Position numbers and translations under genes: made by a program | Notes under the pieces: model-generated | Told to the model about the DNA's origin: nothing | Seen by the model: only the letters and a program-made list of their open reading frames with translations | Databases searched by the model: none | Origin: Ascoidea tarda (nom. inval.) | Taxonomy: Eukaryota; Ascomycota; Saccharomycetes; Ascoideales; Ascoideaceae | Assembly (NCBI GenBank): GCA_030560485.1 | Contig: JAKTTS010000008.1 | Span: forward strand, 23,544 to 87,543 | Direction of reading: 5' to 3' | DNA: 64,000 nucleotides | Shown here: positions 9,770 to 20,915 of the stretch, in pieces | Numbering within the stretch: the first letter of the stretch is position 1 | How the letters are laid out: every line of letters begins with the position of its first letter

Positions 9770-10056
9770 TTTCGAGGCAAGTATGGTAGGATTATGGCGA
9801 GATTATGGCAGTGTTATTGAGATGTGATGATGATAGAGTAGATTAAGATTGATAAAAAGCGATGTCTTTGATTGCAGATAAATTTATATTAGAGCATTAG
9901 TAATTTTTAATATGGGAAAAACGATTGAACAGTTTAAGCCGATAAAAAACGGGTAATGAATTTCCAGATCCGGAATTGCTTTCCGTGCCAGTGTGCTGTT
10001 TTCAAAGGTTTCTGTTTTAAGAGGGGGGTTGGAGATTTTCGTGATTTTGATGACAT

Positions 10057-11586
10057 TTAACTAACTAAAGGAATAAATACATAACTAAATAAGCTACCAG
10101 ATGCTAATCCGATACTTAAAAAAACGGTGCTGAAGCCACCAGCAGCTTCTTTTTCATAGTCATTATCGAATTTGGTTGAAATATTCATAAAACAATTTGA
10201 GCACAAGTGACCATTGGTGAAACCGAATAAGAATTGAATCAAGAGATAAAAAAAGTCGCTTTTAATTTTGAAGTTGTTTAAATTTTGATTTTTTTTAATA
10301 TTGCATAAAAAGAAAATTGGAATAAAAAAAATCCTTAAAGTTGAGTAAATTAATAGGAGTTGTTGGTTATTTAATTGAAATGTTTTATACCCAGAAAAGA
10401 TTCTTCCAGATAAATCGCCAATATTCCAAATGCAATAAGCTATTGGAATAAAAATTTTGGGATTTGTGAGTTTTAAATTATTATCTTGATTAAAACTTTC
10501 AATATTTGATGCAAAGACTGGAAAGACTAGAGATATTGAAAAAGTGATTACGATTGTTGAAACAATGTAATTTAATTTTTTCCACAACAAAATAAAAGGA
10601 ACTTTTTTTTTTTGACTGTAATTGTTGTTGTTATTATTATCATCATCAATGGTATTGTCGACCAGTGATGTATTTTCCAAGGGCGTGTAATCTGAATCGT
10701 GGTCTTTATTAAAAATAGGAAATTTTATTATTGAGGAATAAGAAGATAAGATGGCGAATAAGCAGATAAAAGTTGCGGTTAGAAAGTAAAACATAACGCT
10801 ATAGTTTTTTTCAATTTCTTTATTTGGATGATTATCATCGTTATCAATGGATTGATCAGTTTTAAGGCTCTTTATGTCGATTAATAAAGTGGAAATGATT
10901 AAGGTTATTGAAGGTAATACTCCAGCTATGGCTTGACCGACCAATACAGCTTGAGCATAAATGGGACCTAAAACATTAGCAATTGAAAATGTACCATTTT
11001 GTTCAAAGCACACACCAATTGCACTTGAAACGATCAAGAACAATAGTAAATTAAAGAAGAATAGTTGATTGACATTCAAGAAGGATATGGTAGTGATGGC
11101 TAAAATTAGGAAAATAAAGAAATTTAATAAATTCCCGATAATTAATCTTTTATAATAGTTTGCATTCTTTTGTAGATTGGATAAAATGAAATTGAAAATT
11201 AAAGACGTTATAGTAGAGATTGACATCATTACAGATGAGTATATCTTTCCCAATACTGGATGATTGGTGTTAGAGAACCGAAAGGAATAGTACTGTGAGG
11301 CAGATAGAAAACAATTCCATGGCCACAATATCGATACACCAATTATGATGAAGGAGTAGTATCTTAGTTGGAACAAGTTTATCTTTATGAACTTGTACTG
11401 GAAAACTATGACCTGGCTTTCCTTATCACTTGAATCAGCTAAAGAATCAGAGCTAACTGCGTTGTTTGGGCCCAAGGGAGAAGAAAGAAAATCGGATCTC
11501 TCGTTGAGACTGCCATCAGCATTGTTCAAAAGGAAAGCGTCTGATTGTTCAGAGGAGTTGTCGAGAAGCTTTGAGCTGGCCTTCAT
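10057..11586 (-). CDS. FUN26: Equilibrative nucleoside transporter, Fun26-like
   Basis: A 509-residue polytopic membrane protein. A cytosolic N-terminus of about 65 residues with acidic and dileucine-type elements (SKLLDN, DAFLLNN) precedes the first membrane segment, whose motif SILWPWNCFLSASQYYSF is diagnostic of the ENT family. About eleven hydrophobic segments follow, with a charged loop near residues 295-325, as in ENT proteins. S. cerevisiae Fun26 is the vacuolar nucleoside/nucleobase exporter. The dileucine-type N-terminus agrees with vacuolar sorting, which is an inference. The frame is open twelve codons further upstream, but without ATG and with an in-frame CTG, so the ATG at 11586 is preferred. 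Confidence 0.88.
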   Translation of the reverse strand: MKASSKLLDNSSEQSDAFLLNNADGSLNERSDFLSSPLGPNNAVSSDSLADSSDKESQVIVFQYKFIKINLFQLRYYSFIIIGVSILWPWNCFLSASQYYSFRFSNTNHPVLGKIYSSVMMSISTITSLIFNFILSNLQKNANYYKRLIIGNLLNFFIFLILAITTISFLNVNQLFFFNLLLFLIVSSAIGVCFEQNGTFSIANVLGPIYAQAVLVGQAIAGVLPSITLIISTLLIDIKSLKTDQSIDNDDNHPNKEIEKNYSVMFYFLTATFICLFAILSSYSSIIKFPIFNKDHDSDYTPLENTSLVDNTIDDDNNNNNNYSQKKKVPFILLWKKLNYIVSTIVITFSISLVFPVFASNIESFNQDNNLKLTNPKIFIPIAYCIWNIGDLSGRIFSGYKTFQLNNQQLLLIYSTLRIFFIPIFFLCNIKKNQNLNNFKIKSDFFYLLIQFLFGFTNGHLCSNCFMNISTKFDNDYEKEAAGGFSTVFLSIGLASGSLFSYVFIPLVS

Positions 11587-13316
11587 CTTGATAGCAGCAG
11601 AACAAAGAAGCACAAGCAGCAAAAGCTGAGCTCTGCTTGAGCTGCCTCTGTTATCTCTGCAGCATCGGCAGTCCGATAGTGGTCAGCTGACTTTGGAGAA
11701 CCACCGTGCAAATCCGTTTCCGTGTCCGCTTCTCACCGTGCGCGCAGAAGGATGCACCCATGTTTGAAGTGCGCCATTTACGACTGCACATTTTGGGACA
11801 ACCCCTTCGTGGCACGTTCTTCCACGTCCGTCCGGTTGGACAACCATTCTCGTGCTCATTGCAGCTGTAGCTTTGAAAAAACCAACTGGATCTTGCCAGA
11901 CGCCAGACTAATGTTGTTTCCAAGCGCCATCCACGACGATCCGAAACCAAATGCCCATGTTCAAGAGTCATGGAAAGAAAGACCAGCGAGATTTAGCGAA
12001 AATCGCAGGTTTCAAAGATTTCCATTTCCATTTCCAAAGCAGCAAAATTAGAATTCACCGTTTTAATCATGCAAAGTGAAATGCGATACTCACGATTTTC
12101 ACAGCATTTACGACATTCCATCTGGCTGTTATTCATGTGTGGAATCCTTTTCTAGATCGCTAATGAGAAAATCTTTTCTGAGGTAGCCCAAGAACCAAAT
12201 TTCATAAAACCACCACAGCTCGAGCAATTCGCAGAGCTTTCAAGCTCAGGAAGTCAGAAAACCCAAGGCATCCATGGTATCAGTAGCCTAGCATTTCAGA
12301 AAAATCACTGAAAAGTGGTCTTTTGCTTATTTTGTTTTTCCTGGTTTGAATACCTCTGTTTCAACCATCACTTGCACAGCAAGAAAAACGATATAAACTT
12401 ATGCCTTGCAGCTATTCATCCTGAAATCGCTCATTATTTTCCTGCTTCCGGTCTTTCTTTTTATTGATTTCGTAACTCAATAGAGATGAATTTATTTCTT
12501 GTTGGGTCAATTGAACGAGCTATTGCCCATCGATAAAATAGTTTCAATAGCCCACAAGATATCATCTGTTTTTAGTCAACTTTTTGCGTCACTCTCCTCC
12601 CATCACCTCAATCACTTCGAGTGATTATCGCTTCCAAGCTGGACAAGCTGATCAAGCTAACAAGTCTGAACAACAATTACGGGCCACAAATCAATGGCAG
12701 CAGAATACCATCTGCTGTATCACTAAGGGCAAATCTGCTTACAACCTTCGCTCTTCAGATTCAGAGTAGGTGTTAAAGACGATCTGGAATCTTCCTCTCA
12801 CTCTGGACGACACCCACGGTTGTGCAACCTTTTGCAGCCGTTGATCTGCTTTTGCCTCCAACTTTCGCTGTGAACTAACGTACTTTTGCCCTGTTTCAAG
12901 CGCAACATCTGGCCCCGTTTAGACTCAACCACCATATCTGTATTCCTGAACTTAATAAAATCACTTCAATATCAGTGCAAGACTTCTTCGGTCTTCGGTG
13001 AAATTGTGAACATCAGGAAATCTGAAAATCAAATTATTTATTTATGAGCGTCGATAAATAAATAACAAAGTAAAATCAATATGTATGCTGAACAAATTTG
13101 CAATTTGCAATGACTACTAAGATTGAATCATTGAAATGAGTAAAGTCACAACAAAATGTTAAGGAAAAAGAAAAACAAATATTTAAAAAATTGTAAAAAA
13201 AATAGATTATATGTAAATATAGTCATATAGTTATGTGTAAAGAAATAAAGAGGAGGTAATATGTAATGTGTGATGTGTAAAATGTAATATCTAAAAAAAA
13301 GAAACAATCCAACAAT

Positions 13317-13352
13317 CAAACAAATAAACAAATAAACAAATAAACAAATAAA
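13317..13352 (+). repeat. 8-bp caaataaa tandem repeat
   Basis: Four to five tandem copies of an AT-rich octamer lie in the 3' flank of the velvet gene. This is simple-sequence DNA. Confidence 0.75.
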
Positions 13353-13480
13353 TTAAATAATAAATTAAATTAAAAATTAAAATAAAAATAAAGCTTTAAA
13401 CAAAAACAAAACAACATGGATGAAAAAAAATTTGATATTGTCTCACAAAAAAAAAATGTTTTTCAATTACATAAAATAAA

Positions 13481-13537
13481 AACTAAATAGAAAAATAAAA
13501 ACTAAATAGAAAAATAAAAACTAAATAGAAAAATAAA
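13481..13537 (+). repeat. 19-bp tandem repeat, three copies
   Basis: Three nearly identical copies of a 19-bp unit (aactaaatagaaaaataaa) start at 13481, 13500 and 13519, about 215 bp beyond the velvet stop codon. Confidence 0.8.
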
Positions 13538-13752
13538 ACCAAAGTAAGAATCCCCTTTGTGACTGAAAACAATTGTTGGCCTAGTTAGCATTTGCTTTTC
13601 TGATTTTTTATTGATTTTTTTTTTTTGTTTATTTATCTGTACTTCCTGCAAAATGTTTTTTTTAGATTTTTTTTTTGTTTATTTAAAAATGAAAATATAA
13701 TACAATTGTAAATTCAATTTAAAATCCAATTTCTTTTTCTTTCTTGACGGTA

Positions 13753-16458
13753 TTAATTAGTTTGAGGAAATTGATAATTATTGAAGTTGTTTTCATCCAT
13801 GTAATGAGAATCAACCCCTAAAGGAATCCCAAAATTTAAAATTGATGGATTCACATTAACATTTAAATCGCTAATATTCCCTTGAAGCATATTAACCATT
13901 GGAAATGTAAAGTAATTTATTGGATTCAAATTGGCTAAAAATAAATTATGTTGGGTTAATAAATGTGGTTGAGCAGGCTGAGCAAATATTGGAATAAATT
14001 TGGGTCCAAATTGATTAATACCAGTTCCATCAAGCATTGATATACGTGATGTTGGTAAATTATTAAACGATTGCAATGCATTTATCGATGTCTGAATATA
14101 ATTATTTGCAGTATTAATGTTATTTGCACTAGAATTTATTGATGGTGCCTGAATATTAATTGGATTTCCTTGAATCGAACTAGATGTTTGATTTTGTGTT
14201 TGCGTTTGATTTTGATTCTGATTTTGATTTTGATTTTGATTCTGACTTTGATTTTGATTTTGATTTTGATTTTGATTTTGATTTTGCGATGATGATGAGG
14301 AGGAGGTCAATTGAGCCTGAAGTTGGACTTGAGCTTGAGCATTGACCTGAGCCTGTACTTGAGCCTGCACTTGAGCCTGTGCCTGGGCTTGTAACTGGGC
14401 TTGGATGTGAGCATGGCTAGAAGTGTCTAACGAAAAATTCAAGTTATTGTAAAGGTTTACCATCAAACTATTATTTGGATCATGTTCAATGTGATTAAGC
14501 ATATTACCAACTTGATCGTTCTTTATAGAAATATGATTAGTGGTAGTAGTAGAAGTAATACTGCTAGCACTAATTCTAGGATTATGAATATTTCCAATAG
14601 AAGCAGGACTATTATTGCCAATATTTTCTGTGCTACCGTTTTTGGAAGTGCTGTTTTTGAGTAATTCTGTATTTATAGATGAACCTAATAATTTATTTTC
14701 AGAAAAATCATGGTTGGACAATGATATTGATGAAATGGATGATAAATTGTTATTTAAATCTAGCGGAATACTTGTAAGATCAAGAATTGGATCAATTGAT
14801 GAGTTGTTATCTTTATGGGTAACGTTGGATAATTCATTGGGGTTTATAAAGTTATTCAATTGGGATGGATCATCATTGTTCAAGTAGTTATTTGGAGTAT
14901 TTGCATTATTGTTGGATGAGCTAGCTATGCTTTCATTATCTTGTAGGTTAATTTTAAATTCTGTTAAGGTTGGAGTTAAATCGTTGGGGTAAGGAAACTC
15001 AAAATTAAACTCGTTTGAGAAAAAGACAGCTTCAGAGGATGCAGATCTCTGTTTTTCTTCTAAAATCTTGATTTGAGGAATGTCAGATGTCGAGTAAGCC
15101 TTTGTTTTGTTTAAAGAATTTAACGAAGCTTCTTGGTTGAAAAAATTAGTTGATATAGCTTCATTTTGTTCTTCGTTTTGAGAATAATAGATTGGTGAAG
15201 TATAATCATCTTTCGGTGAGCCATTTTTCACAAATTCTTCATTAAAGTTTTCAATATAATTATTATTATAATTATTGTTATTGTTATTGTTATTGTTATT
15301 GTTATTTTTATTGTTGTTGTTGTTGTTGTTATCAAAATTGTTAAATTTTTTATTGTTATTAAGATCGTCTTTATTAGTCTCGCTGGTATCGGTATTATCA
15401 TTATAATTATCATTATCGTTATTGGTAATTTTCCTGAATTTTTGTTGTTTGATTTTCTTTCTAGTTCTAATTTTGACACCAAAACCTTTTAAGGTGTGGT
15501 GAAAAGCAGGGCTGACAGATAAGCCTTTAAAGTGTTTGGCAGTTGAAACGACAAAAGTGTCGGATTTGACAGTTGTTATACAATGAGGAGTGACATTAAT
15601 GGCCATTAAGGTGGCAGAAGAAGGTAATTTTGTTGGTTGTTGGTTTTGGGTAAGAAAAGAAGCAGTTGGAGAAGAATTGCCCATTGTTTGGATGATGTAT
15701 AGGCTAAAGCAGAGTTTGTAGTTGCCTTCGTATTTGACAGATAGATTTGTAAAGACGACTAGAGCTTGTAGTTTTGGATCACCTTTAAGGTATTGGACAG
15801 TTAGAACAGTTGTTCCACAGAGCATGTCACTGCTGGTTAGATTTTTTGATTCTAGTTCCTTTATTCTTTTTAGTTGTCTTTTTCTTTTGACTGTGGGTGT
15901 TTGAGAGGTGTTTTGGTTGTAGTTTTTTAAGATATTGGAAGATTTGATGATTTCAGTATCTATGTTTTCGTATTCATCGCTATCGATGTCGTTATTTAGT
16001 TTAATATCATTTTCGTTTTCCATTTCGTTGTTGTTATCGTTGTCATTCTCATTTTCATTTTCATTTTCATTGTCGTTGTAGTTATAGTTGTCATTATCGA
16101 TATCGATATTATTGTGGTTATGGTTATTGCTATGGTTGTTGGCGATGATGCTGTCTTCGTAATCAGAATCTGAGTCGCAATCTGAGTTACAAGAGTTTGG
16201 TAGTCTTTCTATGCTTGCAACGACAAAGAGAGTGTCAAGACATTGGCCAATGATGTCCTTGCCATTTTCATCTAGGAGTGAGACTTTGACTACAGGAGGA
16301 GGATCGACCAATCTTCTGCTACTGGCAGCAGTTATAGTCTTTTCACAGACTCTCGCCTGAATAGGTTGTTGGACAACTTCTAGCTTGAAGTTTGAGGATA
16401 TGGAGGAAATGTAGTCAGATCTTATTGGTTTGACTTTGTCTTTTGTATATTTTGTCAT
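13753..16458 (-). CDS. Velvet-domain transcriptional regulator
   Basis: A 901-residue nuclear-type regulator. The velvet fold is split into blocks. Residues 24-84 include QQPIQAR and RRLVDPPPVVKV, the family hallmark. An acidic, Asn-rich insert follows at about 86-208. Residues 211-256 hold LCGTTVL and VFTNLSVKYEGNYKLCFSL. Residues 296-334 hold SDTFVVSTAKHFKGL and GFGVKIRTRKK. In filamentous fungi velvet proteins (VosA, VelB, VeA) bind DNA through this NF-kappaB-like fold and couple development to metabolism. Residues 340-901 are disordered, with poly-Asn, QAQAQV and NQNQ repeats, possibly an activation or condensate-forming region. I found no in-frame CTG codon in the whole gene, so the frame looks genuine. 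Which velvet subclass it belongs to is unclear. A 5.9-kb gene-free region lies upstream. Confidence 0.9.
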   Translation of the reverse strand: MTKYTKDKVKPIRSDYISSISSNFKLEVVQQPIQARVCEKTITAASSRRLVDPPPVVKVSLLDENGKDIIGQCLDTLFVVASIERLPNSCNSDCDSDSDYEDSIIANNHSNNHNHNNIDIDNDNYNYNDNENENENENDNDNNNEMENENDIKLNNDIDSDEYENIDTEIIKSSNILKNYNQNTSQTPTVKRKRQLKRIKELESKNLTSSDMLCGTTVLTVQYLKGDPKLQALVVFTNLSVKYEGNYKLCFSLYIIQTMGNSSPTASFLTQNQQPTKLPSSATLMAINVTPHCITTVKSDTFVVSTAKHFKGLSVSPAFHHTLKGFGVKIRTRKKIKQQKFRKITNNDNDNYNDNTDTSETNKDDLNNNKKFNNFDNNNNNNNKNNNNNNNNNNNNYNNNYIENFNEEFVKNGSPKDDYTSPIYYSQNEEQNEAISTNFFNQEASLNSLNKTKAYSTSDIPQIKILEEKQRSASSEAVFFSNEFNFEFPYPNDLTPTLTEFKINLQDNESIASSSNNNANTPNNYLNNDDPSQLNNFINPNELSNVTHKDNNSSIDPILDLTSIPLDLNNNLSSISSISLSNHDFSENKLLGSSINTELLKNSTSKNGSTENIGNNSPASIGNIHNPRISASSITSTTTTNHISIKNDQVGNMLNHIEHDPNNSLMVNLYNNLNFSLDTSSHAHIQAQLQAQAQAQVQAQVQAQVNAQAQVQLQAQLTSSSSSSQNQNQNQNQNQNQSQNQNQNQNQNQNQTQTQNQTSSSIQGNPINIQAPSINSSANNINTANNYIQTSINALQSFNNLPTSRISMLDGTGINQFGPKFIPIFAQPAQPHLLTQHNLFLANLNPINYFTFPMVNMLQGNISDLNVNVNPSILNFGIPLGVDSHYMDENNFNNYQFPQTN

Positions 16459-16898
16459 TTTGGGGAGAAAGAAGAAAAAAGAGAGATTATGGTTGGTAGA
16501 AGTTGGAGTTGAGTGAAGAGAAGTAGTGATAGGGATGCGTGTGTGGATGTGGATATATATTTGTGTATATAAATACTTAAATAATAAATATTTTTGATGT
16601 GACTATGATTATGATTATATTAGAATGAGATGAGTTGGAATAATATGAATAACTGTTAGGGAAAAAGAAGAAAATTTGAAGTGAAATAAAGATTATCGTA
16701 AATATGCTACTAGGAGGATTTTTTTTATTTTCTGGATTTTAGGTGAAGATGAGAAGATGAGAAGATAAGTAGGTAGGTGTTTAAGTGTCTCTAGCTGGTT
16801 ACGAGGTGATGAAGAGTGGATGTGTTATAAAGATATAGAGATAATGATTAAATGTGAATTTTTGAAGATGGAAAGAAGTGAAATTGAGATTGGAATAA

Positions 16899-16917
16899 GA
16901 TAGGATAGGATAAGATA
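16899..16917. promoter_or_regulatory. Four GATA motifs at exact 5-bp spacing
   Basis: GATA starts at 16899, 16904, 16909 and 16914, about 440 bp upstream of the velvet ATG. It may be a GATA-factor target or a simple pentamer repeat. Confidence 0.35.
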
Positions 16918-16983
16918 ATATATAGTGTGTAGACCAATTAGAAGAAGTTGGTGATGGAATTAGAGAAGAATATAACAATAGGA

Positions 16984-17014
16984 CAAAATAAAAATAAAAA
17001 TAAAAATAAAAACA
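16984..17014 (+). repeat. ataaaa hexamer repeat
   Basis: About four to five copies of an ATAAAA-type hexamer lie in the velvet upstream region. This is simple-sequence DNA. Confidence 0.7.
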
Positions 17015-18552
17015 AATAAAAGCTGGAAGTAGATTAGAATATATAAGAGGGAATAAATATAAAGGAAAAAAAAGGAAGTATTTATAAAATGATAGGATTG
17101 TGAAGGAGAAATTAAAGTGGAAGAGAAAGAAACAGAAAAAAAAGTTAGAGTGAAAAGAAGAATTGAAATTAAAGTAAAAGTGCAAATAAGTTAGAATTTG
17201 AATTAAATGAGAAATAGAATAAATAAAATAAATTCAAATTGAATTGGAATTAAAATTAACATTTATGATTAAAATTTGCAATTTAAATTTGATTTTTTTA
17301 TAAATTTAAAACTTGTAAATTTGCGAAAGAAGAATTTAAAAGACAAATATTTTGATATTTTGATATTCTAAGATCCCAAGGTTCTGATGTTTAGGATAGA
17401 ATATTTAGAATATTTGAATATCTCGAACATTCAATTTCAAATATTCAAAGTGTTCAAGAAAGAGAACAATTGATGAAAACTAAAAGTGCTCAAAGGTTAA
17501 GGTTCAATATGACTCGTCTGGAATTCACAGAGAGTTTCTGCTGTTGATCTTCCTGTTTATCGCCATCAGCAGCTGAGATTCTCACCAACTTTGGTTATTC
17601 TCTTGTTGTTTTTTGCTGCTTGATATTCTTTGCCATTCTCTGCATTGTTGGAAAGAGATGTTTGTTTTGTTGTCAAACTCTTTACGTCTCTTGTTTTTGC
17701 TTTCAGAATCACAATGCCTTATCCATGGCAATTTGGCTTCAGAGTTCAAACAAGATATCTTTGAGTGGATAAACAAGTTTCTGTTTTTTCTGCTAGCTTT
17801 CTGCTGGTATTCTGCTGGCCCTTGCTCGTTCTTGCTAATTGTTGGTGTTTGGCTAGTTTTGCTAGTTTTTTGTCGGTTTCATTTGGGCTGCAAACAGTCT
17901 CCTGTCTCTTTGTTCATGGACCTATTTCCTCGCTCTCTGTGTCTCATTTGCGTGTTCCATCGCTGTCTCCATCAGAGTCGTTAGCAGAGCTCTCGCCAGA
18001 GTCTTTGCCGAAGTCCTCCCCGGGCAGAAGCCCTTTTGTTTCCTCTGCTGCGTTTGCTGCTTCTGTTGCTGCTGCTGTTTCTCCCCTTAACAGAGGCTTG
18101 CTGCCAGCAGAGGCGCGCAAGATCCAGCACCCACATGCGTATTACACGCGCTATATTTTTTGGCACACCTCCCGCTTGAGGTTTCAGATCCCGGTAGCAC
18201 AAGCATGCTGCATACCGCGGCCAGACCAGGCAATAGACTTAACCAGACCGGAGCATGATTGGCTTCCGGCGCTCTGGTTTTTTTACTTTTCCTACTGTCT
18301 ATTGTCTAACTTGTGCAATCCTGGATTGCCAAGTTGCTCGCAATTCCGCTTACTCACCCCAGTTCCAGCTGCTGTGAAAGGCAATTTGAGCAGAACGCGA
18401 AAACAGGACGCGGAAGCATACGTTTAACTGGACCCGCAGAAGCAGGATTTATTTCTTTTCTTTCAAAACGTGACCATTGGCTATCGAAAAAGTGTGAGGG
18501 CAAGAAAAATGCCATTTCGAGGAGTCTATTGTTGGTCAATATTTCGCTTTTT

Positions 18553-18588
18553 TTCTCTTCTTTCTTCTCTTCTTTCTTCTCTTCTTTC
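18553..18588 (+). repeat. 12-bp pyrimidine tandem repeat (ttctcttctttc), three copies
   Basis: Three exact 12-bp units of a polypyrimidine sequence, inside the gene-free region between the velvet gene and COQ5. Confidence 0.8.
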
Positions 18589-20873
18589 TAGCTGGAGCGT
18601 ACAAGTACAGCTGGAATATCTGAAACAGCGAGCAACCAACTCGTTCTTGTTGTTGTGTGCCTTGTTTTCCCTCATTCTACGCTGAAGTGCTTGTTTTTCT
18701 CACTATCGCCCACTGTCTTTGCCCTATGATTTATACCCTCACCACTTATCACCGACACAACACAACATATCCTTTTTCGCTCGATCTCCATCATTGCAAA
18801 CCTGATAAGTTCGAAACCCATCGGCAAATCTAGTCCGATTACAATAAATGATTGGTTTAAAGAAAAAGCTGTGACTTTACTGGTTTGCGAGAGGTTGGTT
18901 ATTTGTTTCCAATTTTTTTCTAATTAAATAACAAATAACTGTAAAACCCATAAAGTCCACAAAACCCATGAAATCATTAAATCCACGGAAGCAATAAGCC
19001 AGGTGAACTGACTCATGTTTAACCAACAATCACTTGACCAATGACAACTCAATTATTTAACCATTTCGCTAAATAGTGAAATGTATAATTACAATTATTC
19101 AGTTCTTCTTAGCTGTTTTTACTGTTTTATTCTGCTGTTTTATTTTGTTGTTTTAATTATTGCTCTTTCAGTCCAAAAAAGAAATGATAAATATGAAATT
19201 GTGGAATCATTTAATCTGTTTTTTTAAAAAGACTGTTTAAACTTGATTAAAGTTGAATCTTGATTCTTTTTGATTAATTTTAATCATTTTTATATCAATT
19301 GTTGGTTAACAATTTCAAAACTATGCAAAACTGCTTACATATTCCTTAAAACATTTGTGCTAATTTTGAACTTTTTCCATATTTCCTAAATTCTTTATAC
19401 AATTTTTATAATACCATCAAATTGGAATATAATAAAAAACCAAATTTCAAGAATTCAAAAAAAAACCGGTGTTCACCCAGTGCACTGTCTGCTCCTCATA
19501 TGCGCACCACTGCGTCTGTACGCGGTGTCGGTATTTCTTGTGCGGCAAGTCACTTCTGTGCTCACTATCTTGATGAGACTCTTTGCCCAATGGTTCGGAT
19601 ACTATAGGTTTCATTTACAAGCACAAAAGCACCGCTTCTAGAAACGCTATTCTTATGGCCCTTCCTCTATGGGAGAGCTATGGTTTTCCCCCTCTCGACT
19701 CTCGTGCATTCTAACTTATTTCTAAGCACAGCTCTGATTTCCTATACATGCACATCACGTGTATTACCCTTTCTCACAAAACTTTTACCCTTGCAGTGTG
19801 GTCGGGTCTGCTTTTTGTCCACTAATTTGAGCTTGTTTTGTCCAGAGATTCTGCTATTGTTCTGCACCATTACTATAGAACAATTTCAGCAAATAAACTA
19901 CACTTTTCCAGCCAATCGAACTCTTGCATTTGGACTCTTTCTTTCCTCCCTATTTCCTTCCGCAATTAATAATAAATATTATCTGATAATATTTATAAGA
20001 TAATATTTATGAGCACAAATACTGATTAATTTTATTATTTTCTTCTGATTATCTTATTATTAAACCACCACTTCTCATTACAACTACTGATCCAATAATT
20101 GAGTCAGCTCTCACCCGTTGCATCGCTATTAAACAGTTGACAATGTTTATCAATTTCAATTCATTACTCACTTTTCTTCCATCTTGGAGCATATATTTTA
20201 TTTTTTTGGTTTTTTCACAATAAACCATCTTTATTATACTAATTCCCTTTACTCTTTCTAGAAATCTCCTCTTCTCAATAAACTTACTTCCCAGATCTAT
20301 TTCTACCCTATTTCCATTCCCATTTCCATTTCCATTTCCATCCCAAATTTTATCTATTTTATATCCTTTTCCCCTAATCTCTGACCTTTTGAATCTCTGA
20401 ACCTCTTTCTATAACCTACCAAATCTGAATAAATGCAAAAAATAAATGTCCTTCCTCACTATCTAATTTTGTTTATCTTGATCTCAATTTAAAACTCAAT
20501 TTATGCTCATCTTTAATCTAAAGGTTAAATATTCCAACTTTTTTCTATTTTTCTCTCTTACTCTCTCTCTCTTTACCTTTTTTATTGTTTTATTGTTTTG
20601 TTTTGTTTCTTTCTTTCTTTCTTTCTTTCTTTTTTTTTCTTTTCCTTTTCCTAATTTTTGTCCACTTCTTTTCTTTCATCTTGCTACTTAATTTCATCTT
20701 TATTTTTTTAATCTTGCATGTCTATGTTTTTTTTTTGTTTTAGTCTTAGAAAATCATAAATTCCACTTGTTCTAACTTTAACCATTTCAATTCAACAATC
20801 TCAATAAAACCTTTCTTGACCTATTCCTAAGTTTTTGTTTTGTTTTATTTTATATTATATTGTATTATGTTAC

Positions 20874-20915
20874 TTTATTTTATTTTATTTTATTTCATTT
20901 CATTTCATTTCATTT
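20874..20915 (+). repeat. Pentamer repeat (attttt/atttc type)
   Basis: A run of TTATTTTATTT pentamers passes into TTTCA pentamers in the COQ5-proximal pyrimidine-rich region. A TTTC tetramer run lies nearby at about 20610-20635. Confidence 0.75.

Larger units (their letters stand above)
11587..13752. other. Intergenic region between FUN26 start and velvet gene stop
   Basis: A 2.2-kb stretch without a convincing gene. It includes the FUN26 promoter and the 3' flank of the velvet gene. A GC-richer patch at about 11650-12050 has overlapping open frames on both strands, which suggests composition rather than coding. From about 13050 it turns very AT-rich, with A-tract and TAAA repeats next to the velvet stop. 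Confidence 0.65.

Noticed and set aside
11651-12051. Overlapping ~106-109-codon open frames on both strands in a GC-richer patch
   Set aside because: Open frames on both strands at once suggest composition; neither product resembles a family, and the plus-strand one lacks an ATG start.
15228-15482. Minus-strand Ile/Thr-rich open frame inside the velvet gene
   Set aside because: It is a shifted reading of the poly-Asn tract (AAT/AAC runs) of the velvet protein.
17765-18427. 220-codon plus-strand open frame in the velvet/COQ5 gap
   Set aside because: Its translation is Ser/Leu/Phe/Ala-rich with no domain, it overlaps other frames on both strands, and it uses CTG freely, unlike real genes here.
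18795-18830. gttcgaaac, resembling a tRNA T-loop
   Set aside because: The flanking bases cannot form a T-stem, and no acceptor or anticodon arm is visible. I found no tRNA in the window.
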